Assembly: GCF_040802235.1 (NCBI RefSeq)
Contig: NC_133156.1
Span: forward strand, 143,327,173-143,391,172
Length of the DNA: 64,000 nucleotides
Direction of reading: 5' to 3'
Origin: Manis javanica
Taxonomy: Eukaryota; Chordata; Mammalia; Pholidota; Manidae
How positions within the stretch are numbered: position 1 is the stretch's first letter; every line of letters starts with the position of its first letter. Under the pieces are notes generated by a model. It was not told where the DNA came from. It worked only from the letters and a program-made list of their open reading frames with translations, and searched no databases. The translations under genes and the position numbers were made by a program. This document shows, piece after piece, positions 49,342-61,240 of this stretch.

Positions 49342-49939
49342 TAAGCACATATTTACTCTTTTGACATTAAGTCCCTCTCATCTAACCGAATAGTACTCTG
49401 CGGTACCACCTTATCTCTTTCTGAAATCCTAAAAAAATGATATTACAGGCACACTCAAGGATTTGTCTGTGGACCACAGTTTTTCTGGCAGGGCTGTGCA
49501 TTTCATCTTTGCTTGGAAGCCATTACTTAATTCTAGCATAATTTGCTATCTGGAAAAGCTGAGAATTTCAAAACCATCCAGATGTAATGTCTTCCCACTT
49601 TTGGTTCTCTCTCTGATACTATAAGCAACTTCGAGAAGAAACCAGCGGCACTTTCAACACTCGGGCTCAAAAAATCTCCTTAAACTAGATCAGATCAGGA
49701 GTTCATTACGTGCATTTGCTTCTGTCCACATAACTGTAGGCAAGAGCATTTCTAAGCACATTGACCTCACTGACCTGCAAACTCTTCCTTGAACTTTTAA
49801 AGACCTTGAGTTTTATATTAAGAGCTTCTTCTGGGCGCTTCAGGTGTTTCCTAACACAACAAAGCCCACTGCCCAGTTCCAAAGCCACCCCCACACTATT
49901 GGGTTTTGTCACAACAGCAACCCACTTGCAAGTATCAAA

Positions 49940-50470
49940 TGTGTATTATCTATTGCTGTGTAACAATGTAGCCCCAAACAGAGCAGCTTAAAACAGTAGG
50001 AATTATTACCTTGCAGTTTCTGAGGATCAGGGATCAGGGATCAGGGATTTGGGAGCGGTCAGCCAGATGGTCTGGCACATGGTCCCCCAAGAGGTTCTGA
50101 TCAAGATGTTGCCTGGGGTTGCAGTCATCTGAAATTTGCCTGGACCCGGTGGATCCCTATCCCCAGTGGCCCAGACACATGGCTGCAGATTAGGGACTTT
50201 CTTTGCCACACGGGCCTCTCCATGGTATCACACATGACATGGCAACTGACTTGCCCTGGAGAAGGTGATGAGAGAGAGAGAGAAACATGAGATGGAAGCC
50301 GTGGTGTCTTTTGTAATCAAATAGCAGAAGAGCCATGCCATCACTATTTCTGTATTCTGTTGTTCACACAGACCCACCCTGGTATATATAATGTGGGAGG
50401 ACACTAACCAAAGGTGTGAATTCATAGAGACAAGGAGCATTATACGTCATCTTGGAGGCTGACTACTACA
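49940..50470 (-). mobile_element. MLT1-type MaLR LTR
   Basis: Reversed MLT1: TATTATCTATTGCTGTGTAA, TTTCTGAGGATCAGGGATCA, GCCACACGGGCCTCTCCATG, TTGGAGGCTGACTACTACA. A short ATCAGGG triplication lies at about 50026-50047. This is a full-length solo LTR. Confidence 0.87.
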
Positions 50471-51780
50471 CATTTCTTTAAGGGCAAAACGTCATGTTGT
50501 CTGCAATTTACATACTTTAGCAAAAAAAATTAATTAATGAAGCAGATTTAGCAAAATTTAGGCTTTCTGTCTGGGGGTGACTTAGACTTAGACTTCTGAC
50601 TGGATGGCTTATTGGCTGAAGAATCTTCTAGAAACCAGTGACTTTCTTTTCTATCAGACCCTCTGACCTGTCTTCACCAGCAGCACGTACCTTGATTAGA
50701 AAGACTCAGTGCTTTCCCAGCTGGCTACCTACAGCTGCACTTGGGAGGGTGGGGGGCTGAGTCAGCAACACTGCCCCATAAGCAGTAACAGATGAGCTAA
50801 AATATGTTCTCCCTCAGGTATTGTTTTGAGATGTTCTGAAACACACCAGCACTTTTTCTGATTTTGTTCCAACGTTTCTGTATCGAAGCAGTTCCACGGA
50901 ATACTTTTCTTGACCTTGCTTTCAAAGTCAGTGTTAAGCAAGGGGTTTTAGCAAAGTCAGCAGTCTCCTTTAACTTTGCCTTTGCCCCGTTTGTTAATTC
51001 AGCTTGGGCTCATTCAGTCCCTGGAACTGAGTTCCTTCTTTCATGAAGAAAAATAAAACAACTTTGGAGGGATAACCAGCTGTGACTGCTGAGTTATCAG
51101 CTTCAATTTATTAAAGAACTCCATGAAATCCAAGTGCTCACATACCCAAAGGGTTTCTAGAAGAATGTAACTTTTAATTGTTTTCGTTAGAACCTGGGTT
51201 AAATATTAACTTGTGTGATGAATCTTCTAGAGGACTTTGGAACTAAACTTGGTGAAGCTGAGAACTGCCATTCTAGGTGTTGCAAGCAGTTTGTACATGT
51301 TAGCATAGAAATAAGAATTTATGTTTAGGCTGCTCATCAATTTGTTCTGGCTAATAACACTTTGGGGGCATCTTTTAATTATTCAGATGTTAAAAAGAAA
51401 CACCTTCCCATTACTTTGGAGAAATCCTAAGGCCATAAAATTATTTGACTGCAGCTGTTTCAGAGGGGGACATGAAGGGATCTGTTTGATGGTGAATCAG
51501 TTACTCTAGTAGGGTAACACCTTTGCCTCTGGGAGGACTGAAGAGTGCCTGCATGGAACGATGGTTTGGTAATGTGCCCACTTGGATAGGCCCAGCTATT
51601 TTCCCAGAATTCCCTTTTCTTGTATGTTTCCAGTTTGAACAAGCTACAGGAGGTATTCTATCTTGAGAGTCACACCTGCCTTCCTCCAGCGGGACTTTTC
51701 TTGCTGAATCTATCTGTAATGTAAAATCATGGAAGGTTGACACAGACTTGGTCTGTACAGATTATCTAGTTCAACTGGGT
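50471..51780. other. Intergenic stretch without a recognisable gene
   Basis: Mixed-composition DNA with no named repeat or exon that I can support. Confidence 0.4.
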
Positions 51781-51784
51781 CTTC

Positions 51785-52128
51785 AACATTAGAAGATCCA
51801 TCTGGGGATCTTTATCAAATATGAGTTCCCAGTGATTCTGGTTCAGTAAGTCTGAGCCCAGGACATCTGAATTTTACAAGTTCCTCAGTGGTTTTGATGC
51901 AGTCAAGTGGGTTTGCTTGTCACTGTGATTCTGATCTAGAGGCTTTACGAGTGTGGTCCTTGGACCAGAGGAGCATCGGCATCATTACATGAAATTTTGT
52001 GGGACATGCAAATTCCTAGCATCCACCCTGAACCTCCTAACTCAGAGGCTCTGTGGTGGGAGGCCGGCACTCTGTGGTTTGACAAGCTCTCACGGGATTC
52101 TGATGCATGCTAAAGTTTGAGAACCAAA
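51785..52128 (-). mobile_element. MER5-like hAT DNA transposon remnants
   Basis: The right part, 51935-52128, reads GTGGTCCTTGGACCAGAGGA, GGCATCATTACATG, CTCAGAGGCTCTG, and ends TGATGCATGCTAAAGTTTGAGAACC, the reversed MER5A pattern. The left part, 51785-51930, has CCAGTGATTCTGGTTCAGTA and is a second related fragment. MER5 elements are non-autonomous and old. Confidence 0.75.
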
Positions 52129-53084
52129 TCTAGTCAAATCCCTCATTTTATACTTAAGGAAATTGAATTCATATAGAAGGGACATGTCTTTGGGTTAACA
52201 AAAACTGATGGGAATGGTTGGCATCCACTCATCAAGCTCTGGTGTTTAAAGGGGAGAATACCACAGCTTCTGTCTCGAGAAACCTCAAGTTACTGCATTT
52301 GTGAAAACAAGGTTTTTATTAACCAGAACGATATGATCCAGTGACCCTGTTTATAGTACAAAATGCCAGGGGAATGATTTTTTAGGAATACAGATAAGGT
52401 GCTATCAAAAGAGTAGTAGCACTCCAGCAAGCTTTGTGGATAAGAATTCTAAAAGCTGGACAGGATTTGCATAAATGGAAAGAGAGAGGGTGGCCATCTC
52501 TCCAAAGTGGAAAAATCACAGGAAGGAAGGGGCACGGCCAGGAAGATTCCAGCCTGGCTCAAGTGGAAGGTGCACATTAAGAGAATGAGTAGACTGTAGA
52601 AGGGAGCAGTTAGATTTAGGAAATAGGTGGGGACACGGTAGGAATAAACTGTATTTGAATGCTATTACCAAGTTGTATATGGCTGTCTCATAAACTGAGT
52701 CCATAGCACACTTTGCCAATTGAGACTGATCAGGACACAAATTTTTTTTTATTATTATCACTTTTAAGTACATGCATAAATTTAACACTGAGCTAGGAAA
52801 TTGCAGCAAGGCCCAGAGTCTTGGAGAATATGACATTCCTCATATTAATAAAAGTGTTATTATATAAAAGGGTAGTATAGATGCTTGGGGAGCTAAACTT
52901 AGCAAATAGAGAAAAATGATATGTTATTAGTGGTATCCAGTCATTTCATGTAAATGGTATTTCAAGATGCTGGAAGATGCTTAAAACGTCTTATAGAAAT
53001 AATTTTGTGTTTCAACGGAAAACCATGCTTGTCTAGAGGACACCCTCCAGCCGATCTGATTCTTGACTTGGAGCTATTTTACAC

Positions 53085-53690
53085 TTCTCTAAGTTGTAGG
53101 TAAATGTAGATGCGTGAATTCTATCCTGAGGTTTGATTGACCTTCCCAATTCTGTGGAAAAAAGCCAGTTTGCTTCCATCTGCTTGAGAACCAAATCCAT
53201 TCAAATCCCTCATTTTATAGTTCAGGAAATTGTAGTTATAGTTTTACAGTTAAGGAAATTTTATACTTAAGGAAATCCTTCAACACCCCTTCCTCCATGT
53301 AAATGCATGCTTTGACTTTTCTTTCAAACCGGGTTTAACATCCGCCTGGTTTCCTCATTAATTAGTGAGTAGCATAAAATCTTTAACACATGTCATATTT
53401 ATTTAGTTAGTTATCTAGCTATCTATTTATTTATTTATTTATTTTCGTATCATTAATCTACAATTACATGAGCAACATTGTGGTTACTAGATTCCCCCCA
53501 TTATCAATTCCCCACCACATACCCCATTACAGTCACTGTCCATCAGTGTAGTAATATGCTTTAAAGTCACTACTTGTCTTCTCTGTGCTATACTGCCTTC
53601 CCCGTGCCCCATCCCCCAACATTAGGTGTAACACATGTCATTTTTAAATATGTGTGAGCATCTTGACTTTAGCTTTGTCTGAAAATTACC
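53085..53690 (+). mobile_element. Diverged LTR-like repeat, copy A (split by an L1 tail)
   Basis: This sequence pairs with 57060-57330. Shared landmarks in order are a GTGTAAATTCTGCCCT/GCGTGAATTCTATCCT segment, CTGTGGAAAAA then CCAGTTT, a 'CATGCTTT...ACTTTTCTTTC' run, TTTCCTCATT and TAAAATCTTTAACAC. The AT-rich tail with a polyadenylation-like TAAAATC motif suggests an LTR R region. Copy A is interrupted at 53397-53628 by an L1 tail. The family is unnamed. Confidence 0.5.
53397..53628 (-). mobile_element. Short L1 3' UTR insertion with target-site duplication
   Basis: Only the last part of an L1 3' UTR is present: ATCATTAATCTACAATTACA, CCCCATTACAGTCACTGTCC and ACTACTTGTCTTCTCTGTGC. It is the same L1 family as the insertion at 19967-20930. 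On the minus strand it ends in a (TAAA)n-type tail, read as TTTATTTATTTATTT on the plus strand. The 13-base direct repeat TAACACATGTCAT flanks it at 53384-53396 and 53629-53641. Confidence 0.9.
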
Positions 53691-54129
53691 CTTTAACAAC
53701 TGGAATAAGTCTCTCTCCTCTTTTTATCTTACTGATTTGCCATCTCTGAAGTAAAGATGGCTAAGGAAAAGGTCCTCCGCGATCTGAATTCACATTCACA
53801 GCATAGTTTTCCAATTAGAAGCAATTAGAAGGTTCCATCTCTGCGGTCATGAGTGTTTTCGTTCAGTTCGTGTGGCGTCAGGAAGCTGCTGGTCGTTTCT
53901 TTACTGTCTCTTATTTTCCCGATTCACCTTTATTCCTGCTTTCTTTCTGTAGCCAGCTGAAGTGGTTATCACAACCTTAGTGGAATGATCAGACCAAAGA
54001 TGGGGTGGGAGCAGGGCAAAGGGGGGGCAAGTATGAAACTGCAATGACTTAGATTTAAAAATAGCCTAATTATGATTGACAGCAAGGAAGTCACTTACAG
54101 GTCTAGGGAGCCAAGCACAAATGTAAATT

Positions 54130-54570
54130 TGACTGGCTGGCGTCTTCCTCTTCCCAGCCTCCCTCCCGCTCCCTTCTGGCCCCCATCTCCCCTTCCCCGC
54201 CTCCCCTCCTGCAGGCCCCCTGCTCCCTTTCTACCCCCCCAGATCCCCTCTTTTCCCCGGCCTCCTCCCTCCCCTCCTCCTCCTCCTTTCCCCCACTCCC
54301 TCCTCTCCAGCCTTCCAGGGAGCCGGGCACGCCGGGCACTGCCACTGGCCGCCGGGGTCCCGCCGCGCTCCGTCACCGCGTCCACTTCCGTCCAGACGGT
54401 GCCTCCCCTCGGCCCGCCCCCGACTGTCTCCCGGGCCGCCGGCCGCCTCTCGGGTGGAAGCGGTGTCCAGGCGGCCGGACCAGGTACGTGCGCTTCCCGG
54501 CGCGCTCAGCTCTAGCTGTCGCGCCATTACGGGGCCAGGAGCCTTTGCCGTGCGCCCGGGTAGTGAGCCC
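54130..54570 (+). promoter_or_regulatory. CMBL: CpG island and promoter region of CMBL
   Basis: GC-rich island beginning with a long C/T-rich tract (54150-54325) and continuing into CpG-dense sequence. It ends in a splice donor for CMBL exon 1. No TATA box is evident. The polypyrimidine tract may form unusual structures. No transcription start can be fixed from the sequence. Confidence 0.75.
54380..54483 (+). other. CMBL: Likely non-coding exon 1 of CMBL (5' limit unknown)
   Basis: The island closes with GGCGGCCGGACCAG followed by GTACGTGCG, a usable donor at 54484. Human CMBL has a non-coding first exon, as I recall, and the next acceptor before the CMBL start codon lies at 63828, so this is the natural exon 1. 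The 5' limit given is only a placeholder inside the island. The exon would contribute 5' UTR only. Confidence 0.6.
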
Positions 54571-56104
54571 ATCCGAGTGCATTTTGGAGACCTGACTTTT
54601 ACCAAAGCAGCACATTGTCCTTGCAGAAGAGCAACCCCGCTGACCCACTTGGGAATGTTTTCCTGCTTTGCTTAGCCTACCTTTTAAAAACAGTTGAAAT
54701 CATACCGTGTACAAATTTGTATTCGCTTTTTTCCGTGGAACAGTATGTCTCGAATCTTTCCCCCATGACATTAAGTACTCTTTGTAACTCTTTTCCTACA
54801 GGTGGTCATGTTGCTTGTGTAGTTTTTGCTGATATAAAACTATGAGGAAAATTATCATATTCACATCAAAATCTTTATACACATTTGGCAGTGTTACCTT
54901 AGGATGGCTGTTAAGCGAGGAGGTGCTGGGTCCTGGAAGCCGGTGCGTGTTGCCAAGGAAGACCGCCCAGTTCAAAGCCACAACCTGTGGCTCCCAGCAT
55001 AGGCCCTCCCAAGCCTTGCTAGCTCTGCGTACTGCAATTAAGGTTTACTTGCTGATGGAAAAGGCCACCTGTTGTTTTCAAGGCCCACTTAAAATAAGGT
55101 GCTCAGAAGTGAGGCCTGCGGGTAAATGGGGAAATATTATCCAGGCCTCAGAACAGCAGGACTAAAGGCCAAAGGTAAGCTGCCTTCTGGCCAGCATGCG
55201 CTGATCATGCCTAGCGTTCTGTTGAATGCTGGATAGGCCGCATACCCTAAGGAAAATGCGCATGATTGCCGAAAAATAAATATTTGGAGTTGCTGACATT
55301 CACAGAATCATTGATGGAGAAGCAGGGCCCTACTTTCACGGCTGTGAGATTGAAAACCAGTTGCACCAAGTTCCAGCACTGTTTACCCAGTGAAGGAAGG
55401 GCACTGTGCCTGCCACTAGCCACAGCCCCTATCATCTTTGAATGTTGCCTTCATTGCCTGTGCAGTTTCCATTTCTAAATCTTCGAAGCTTCCAGCAATT
55501 TATTCTGAGACTTCTGTGCTTGTTGTAGTTCCAGCTACGGAAATAACTTTGCTCTCAAAAAGTCTGTTTCCTGTATCTCTCTTGGAGAACTTCATTTTGC
55601 ACTAGGAAGTCTGACTTCTGAGTTATTTAAATCCTTCAGAGGTATGAAAACCGGAAAACCACTCTTGTCAGGCCATACTTTACCACCCACTTCTCACTTT
55701 TCTGAGTTCCAGGGAGAAAAAGGGAATGTCGTTCAGTTATACCCTTAAAAGACAATATTCAAATAAGGTAAAATCATGACTCTCATATAGGTATAAAGAT
55801 GAGCATGTATTAAAAGATTTTACTTTCCTCATTAAAGAGGGAACCAGGCAGATGCTATAACTGGTGCAAAAGAAAAGTCGAGAAGCTCAAATTCATATGG
55901 AGTAAAGGAATGCCTTGGAAAGGTACACTTTAGGAGAGGAGGGACGGACGGGCAGCCCCCGGGGATTTGCACATCAGACAGCCGCCAGTGATTTCCAAGG
56001 GTCTTGACTTGTAATTTTGTGGTGCTACCTGTGTGAACAGAGCCGCAGGGTGTTAAAAAATTATTCATTCATGACATTGGTAAAGAACAGGCAGGCTGAC
56101 CTTA

Positions 56105-56485
56105 CTCAGGGAATGCCGTTCAGCTACACCGTATTACACATATTCAGTTACATGACCTTAGTCAGGACCACAGGAGGAGGTGTAAGGACCACCTCAGGGG
56201 GTTTACGGTGACGGAGAGATGGGGCTCAACTCCAAATACAATGAAGAAAAGTGGGAATTTATAGCCAAGGAGCAGAGGGAGGGGTCAGTGGATGGAAAAT
56301 TGGTAAGAGGAAACATCCTGGGTAAGGGGAGTTCTGGCTGAAGGGACCTAATAAGGCTCTTGCAGAAGGCCAGCCAGAATGGGTAGGCACCACCTGGGGC
56401 ATGGTGAGGAGGACCTGGATTAAGCTCAGGGATTCTACTAAACCGATTTAGGATAGGATTCTTACTAAAGCTGGACAATGCGGAG
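56105..56485 (-). mobile_element. ERV-type solo LTR (probable)
   Basis: On the minus strand the sequence contains GGCTATAAATTCCCACTTTT (TATA box at plus 56254-56265), then TGTATTTGGAGTTGAGCCCC, then ATCTCTCCGTCACC. This is the usual U3 to R order of a class I retroviral LTR. I did not find an adjoining internal region, so it is probably a solo LTR. It has no coding capacity. Confidence 0.6.
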
Positions 56486-57059
56486 ATGAACCCAGAAGTT
56501 CCAAAGTCAGGATCTCATTGAGAAGAGACTTCCGAGGAGCTTGGTCAAGGAGAGAATCTTTGTCAAGAGGCGGCAGAAGTCACTCTGCTGGGAAGTGGGC
56601 CTGGAGGTCATTCACACATACATGGCATCTTGCATGAATGTTATGGGGGAATTGTGTGCTCCTAGCCAGTGTGGCATTGCCAAAGAGCATGCTAGCCAGG
56701 GCCTCTGCAGGGGTGTGTCCCGGTTATCTTTGGCACCATGAAGAGGGCCCTGACTTCCAGAGGCTTTGCCACTGGGGACCACAGATCTGGTCTCCAGTTA
56801 GGTAGCATATGTTGCTAAGCCCACCTTCCATGATACAGAAAAGTCCTTCTTGACACATTTCATGAGGGCCCCACTGGACATGTCAGACCACAGCCCCATC
56901 CCTGAGTAGGAAACTGAAACCGTATCACACAGTGAATGACGCCCTCATGGCATGCACAAGCAACTGTTTCAGTGGGAAGGTGGGAGAGTACCCGTGGCCT
57001 GCCACACACTGGGCTGATTCCAGCCCTGGTCCTTGTACGTGAGCATTTTGCAACTCTAA

Positions 57060-57330
57060 GTCTTGGGAACTGATAGGTGTGTAAATTCTGCCCTGTCTGG
57101 TAGAGAGTTAACCAGCTCTGCCCCTCCTGTGGAAAAACCAGTTTTATCTCCATTTGAAATCTCAACATGCCTTTACTCCATATACATTTGTGCTCTTTTG
57201 GTTTTTCCTTCTAACCATTTGGAACATTGGCCTCATTTCCTCCTGTTGTATGAGTAAAATAAAATCCTTAATGTGTTCATTTTATATCTGTATGAGAATT
57301 ATGGTTTTACTTTTTTTCTGAAAATTATAT
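57060..57330 (+). mobile_element. Diverged LTR-like repeat, copy B
   Basis: Copy B of the repeat described at 53085-53690. It shows GTGTGTAAATTCTGCCCTGT, CTCCTGTGGAAAAACCAGTT, GCCTTTACTCCATA, CCATTTGGAACATTGGCCTC and AGTAAAATAAAATCCTTAA. The AATAAAA-type motif near the end and the T-rich sequence after it suit the R region and U5 of an LTR. Confidence 0.5.
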
Positions 57331-57331
57331 T

Positions 57332-57862
57332 TTGGCAAATGTGTCATGGCGAGGAGGGGAGCCAAATCCTGAAAAGTATATACAGAAACTTATCAAGAGT
57401 ACAGTGGGTAGAACTTTGAGGATTGTTCCCCAATGCTCTTTCCCGAAGGGCCACGAGGGGGCGCAGTTGGGAGAAAAGGTCTGCCTGCCCACGGTGGTCG
57501 GGTCCCAGGACACACTTCGCTGCGCCACAGCAAGGGCCTGGCAGGAGTCCAGTGGGGCACAGGAGGCGCACCCAAGCCTCCCCTGGCCACGGCTCTTTTT
57601 GCAGGTGCTGCAGGAGAAAACTGCAGCACCACCTCAGACAGTGGCTTTCCTGGTTGTAAACACTCCTTTTGGAAAGTGGGTATCAATTGAAGATATAGTA
57701 AAAAGGTTCAGATGCAAGGCTGCTTTGGAATGGTCAGGATTCTCTGGAGTCTGCATCCTCATAGGACACAGCCCACATATGCAATCAGCCCAAGGAACTG
57801 ATTCTCAACAAACAGTGCAGTGGGACATAGAATTTATGCCTATTGGTACTGGATTGTTCTGA
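57332..57862 (+). other. Open frame of 176 codons after the LTR-like copy B, not recognised
   Basis: A single open frame starts just after the LTR-like repeat and runs to 57862. I recognise no protein family in it, and the first half is GC-rich while the second half is ordinary. Its place after an LTR-like end could mean that it is the start of an old retroviral internal region, but I cannot support a gag or other match. It may equally be a chance frame. No splice sites or promoter tie it to CMBL. Confidence 0.25.
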
Positions 57863-58005
57863 CTTCTCTCACTAAGGTAGCTTATGAAAGCAAAACCATG
57901 AAAACAGACTCAAATCTTCTTTGAGCAAATGACTAGCTCTTACTGTGTCTTATCTGAAAATTCAGTTCTTTTGTTTCTACTTAGGAACATTTCCACTGTC
58001 CACAT

Positions 58006-58181
58006 TCCCTGTCCACAGTATGAGAGCTGACCTGAGAGGGCCGTGTCACCTGGTTCAGCCTTGGCTGGGACTGTGCTTGCTGGTGACTCAGACTTACCAC
58101 AGCTCTACACAGGTCCATGGAAGATGACCAAAGTCTGCACACATTACTTTTAGAGTTACAAATAAACTTAGCACATAGGCA
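58006..58181. repeat. 176 bp direct repeat, copy 1
   Basis: This 176-base segment recurs at 60380-60555 in the same orientation. The two copies differ at one base only (T at 58077, A at 60451). It begins TCCCTGTCCACAGTATGAGA and ends with AACTTAGCACATAGGCA. The flanks of the copies are unrelated. I do not recognise it as a known repeat family, tRNA or exon. Confidence 0.97.
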
Positions 58182-58359
58182 CATCTTTGGAACATTTTTC
58201 TATTGGGTTTGCTTTTTCCTTGTAGATTTTTATGAATTCTTCCTATGTTTTATCTAGATACTAAATCCTCTGCTTTGAGAATTATATGTTCTCTAGTCTC
58301 TATCTTGTTTTTTTACTTTATGGAGGCTTTTGTCTTACAGTGTTTAAAATTTTGATGAA

Positions 58360-58695
58360 AGTGTAAAAGCTTTTTGTTGTGGAGAATCTCAAACATATAT
58401 AAAAATAGATAGTCTAGTACAAAGGACGCTCCTGAACTCACCATCCAGTTCAACCCTGTAAAACATGGGCTCTCGCCTCACCTCTGCCACCCACGGGGCT
58501 GCTTTGAAGCAGATCCCAGACATCTGGTCATTGTATCTGTTACGGACATCACTATGTGGCTGTAAAAGATAAGGACTCAAAATTAAAAAAAAAAACATCT
58601 CTGCAATACCTTTATCTCCTCCTCCCCCACCGTGAGCAGTAATTCTCAATATCACCCAATATCCAGTTAGTTCAGTTCCCCCAGCTGCCTTATAA
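58360..58695 (-). mobile_element. Old L1 3' UTR fragment
   Basis: Reversed old L1 3' UTR: GTGGAGAATCTCAAACATAT, AAATAGATAGTCTAGTACAA, GAAGCAGATCCCAGACATCT and CAATATCACCCAATATCCAG. Confidence 0.7.
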
Positions 58696-58707
58696 GTGTT
58701 CTTTACA

Positions 58708-59064
58708 ATTGGCTCCTGATGTGGATGGACGTGTATCCCTCACATTCATATGTGGAAGCCTCCAAGGGGATGGTATTGGGGGTGGGGCCTTTGGGAGGGG
58801 GTTTGGTTTAGATGAGGGCATGAGGGTGCAGCCGCATTTAGGATTTGTACCTTGTAAGCAGAGGAGGGGAGCTTGTTTCTCTCTCTCTGTGCGGAGTGAG
58901 GGCGCTGTGAGAAGACAGCATCTGCGAGTGGGAGCTGGTCCTCACTGGACCCAGAACCACCCTGGGCCCCGATACAGGACTTCCCGTCTCCTGGAAGGAA
59001 GGTCTGTTGTCTGAGCCCCTCGGCCTGTGGTGTCTTCTTATGGACACCTGAGCAGACTAATGCA
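58708..59064 (+). mobile_element. MLT1/MaLR LTR
   Basis: Plus-strand MaLR LTR: CACATTCATATGTGGAAGCC, GGTGGGGCCTTTGGGAGGG, CACTGGACCCAGAACCA and a 3' end TGAGCAGACTAATGCA. It lies in the inferred CMBL intron 1, in the gene's sense. Confidence 0.75.
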
Positions 59065-60379
59065 TAAGTAATGAAATGAACTTTATTAACCCCTTCCTTT
59101 ATGGTGTATGCTTTGGGGTCCAATGTGAGAAATTCTGCCTCACCCCAAGGTTCAGGAAAAAGTTATTCTCTCTACAGCTAAGTTTTTGCTTTTCGTACAT
59201 AGGTTTCTAACCTGACAGGGTCACTGTGTGGGTAGGTAGGGGTCCACTGATCTGCCCTCTCCCCTGCGTCACACAGCATCGCACCTTAAGCCCCCTTATT
59301 GGTCAGTGTGTTCTCCACGGACTCCCTTGCCCTCCCGTGTTGTGGTTACCTCTGTTCTGACTGCATCTCTCGCAGCTCCAAATCTGTGCGCAGCTGGGCC
59401 TGGCAAGAGAGACCTGGCTTCACTGACCATGTCCGTTTTCCAGGCCTGCACCTACCCGTGCCTCCATGCTCACACCTCCCCTGCTCTCACCCTGAGCTGT
59501 TGACTCTCCTTCTCATTTCTCTGAGCAAACAGATGCAAATAGGGAGCACCCACAGCCTCCTGCCCGACATCACCCACGGCCTGTGTCTGTGTCCACACCC
59601 TCTGCCTCCCTCCTGGGGCTGGGGGGTCCCAGCCATGCTCCCGCAGAAGGTGGCCTCCTCCACCTTGCTGGCCCGTCCCCTCACCTAACCAGAGCCAGTC
59701 CCCCCTGGCCTCCCACTTCGCCCCATCATTTTGGTTTGGTTTTGCTTTGTTTTCCTCTCTCTGGTATCATTCACATCCATGTCCAAATTTGCTGAAATTT
59801 CTTCCATTACAAAATGAAAAGACTTGCTGCCATACCCTCCCTCCATCTACCACAGTGAAGTCTTTAGTGTTGAAGGACCCCAGGGCTCAATCTTCTAGAT
59901 TTTTCTTTGTCTATCATTCCTTTAATGATGCCACTGACTCTCAAGGTTTTAAATGCTGTGTACAGCCAATTCTCATTATTCACAGTGGTTATGTTCCATA
60001 AAGTCATGTGAACACTGAGCTAATGAATTCTGAACCATTGCTCCTAGGGGAAATACAGTTAGGTTCCTGCAAGCCGGTCATCACATTTCTGTCTACTGAT
60101 CATCAACACATAACCTTGTTTTATGTGTGTTTCTATTTAAAGATACCTTATTTAATATACAGTTGATTTATTAGCATTGAACTCATGGCTGGCAACTCTC
60201 TAACTCATGCCTGAACTAAGCTTGTCTAACGCACATGTTTCCTCTGTAAGGCATGTCTCGGCCTTCTTGCACTTAGAAACACCACATAGCACTTCAGCAC
60301 TGTGCCCGGGAGCCATTTCTAAACAATGAAGTCACCAACAAAAAGCAGAAAAGTGCAGAAGATGTGGCATTAAATAGGC

Positions 60380-60555
60380 TCCCTGTCCACAGTATGAGAG
60401 CTGACCTGAGAGGGCCGTGTCACCTGGTTCAGCCTTGGCTGGGACTGTGCATGCTGGTGACTCAGACTTACCACAGCTCTACACAGGTCCATGGAAGATG
60501 ACCAAAGTCTGCACACATTACTTTTAGAGTTACAAATAAACTTAGCACATAGGCA
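60380..60555. repeat. 176 bp direct repeat, copy 2
   Basis: Second copy of the segment at 58006-58181, same orientation, 2374 bases further right. The only difference seen is A at 60451 in place of T. The sequence before it (TTAAATAGGC) and after it (AATTCATAAACATG) does not match the flanks of copy 1. Confidence 0.97.
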
Positions 60556-60689
60556 AATTCATAAACATGGAATATGCAAAGAATGAGGTTTGACTTTATG
60601 TGCTGATCACCCAAGTTTATAGCTTTAGCTTGGACCCTGCCCTGAACTTCTGTCTTGGTTATCTAGCTGTCCATTCAGCTTCTCTAATA

Positions 60690-61240
60690 GACACTTCAAA
60701 CTTAATATGCTCCCTCTGTAAGGCCTGATTTCTTCACACCTGCTCTTCCTGCAGCCTCCCCTTCTCATTAAAGACACTGTCCTTTTCCAGTTGCTCCGGC
60801 AAAAAACCTATGCATCACTGACTCCTCTTTTTACCATCTGCCAGCAAAAACAGATTTCACCTTTCCCTGTAAAATATATCCAGACCCTGACCATTCTCAC
60901 CCTTTTCACCATTATCACCTGGGGGAAGCTACACTGCCTCTTGCCTGGGCTATTGTAGTAGCTACCAACTGGACTTACATTTCTTCCTTTGTCCCTTGAC
61001 AATCCTTTCTTAAAGCAGCACTTTCAATGGTGCTTTTAAATCAAGTCAAATAAGGCCACTCCTCTTCTCCAAACCTTCCAACAGCTTCCATCTCAAACTG
61101 AGGAGAAACCAAAATCTTGCAGTAACTTGCTCACATTTTCCCCACTCATCTCTCCCCCTTGCTCCTTCTGTTCCAACCACATGGGTCTCCTTGCTATTCC
61201 TCAGAAATTCAAGGAAAGTGAACACAGGTGTACTGGTCAT
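60690..61240 (+). mobile_element. L2-like LINE fragment
   Basis: Order of phrases recalls L2: TCATTAAAGACACTGTCC, CTTGCCTGGGCTATTGTAGT, AGGCCACTCCTCTTCTCCAA and CCTTCCAACAGCTTCCATCT. It is old and diverged. Confidence 0.65.
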
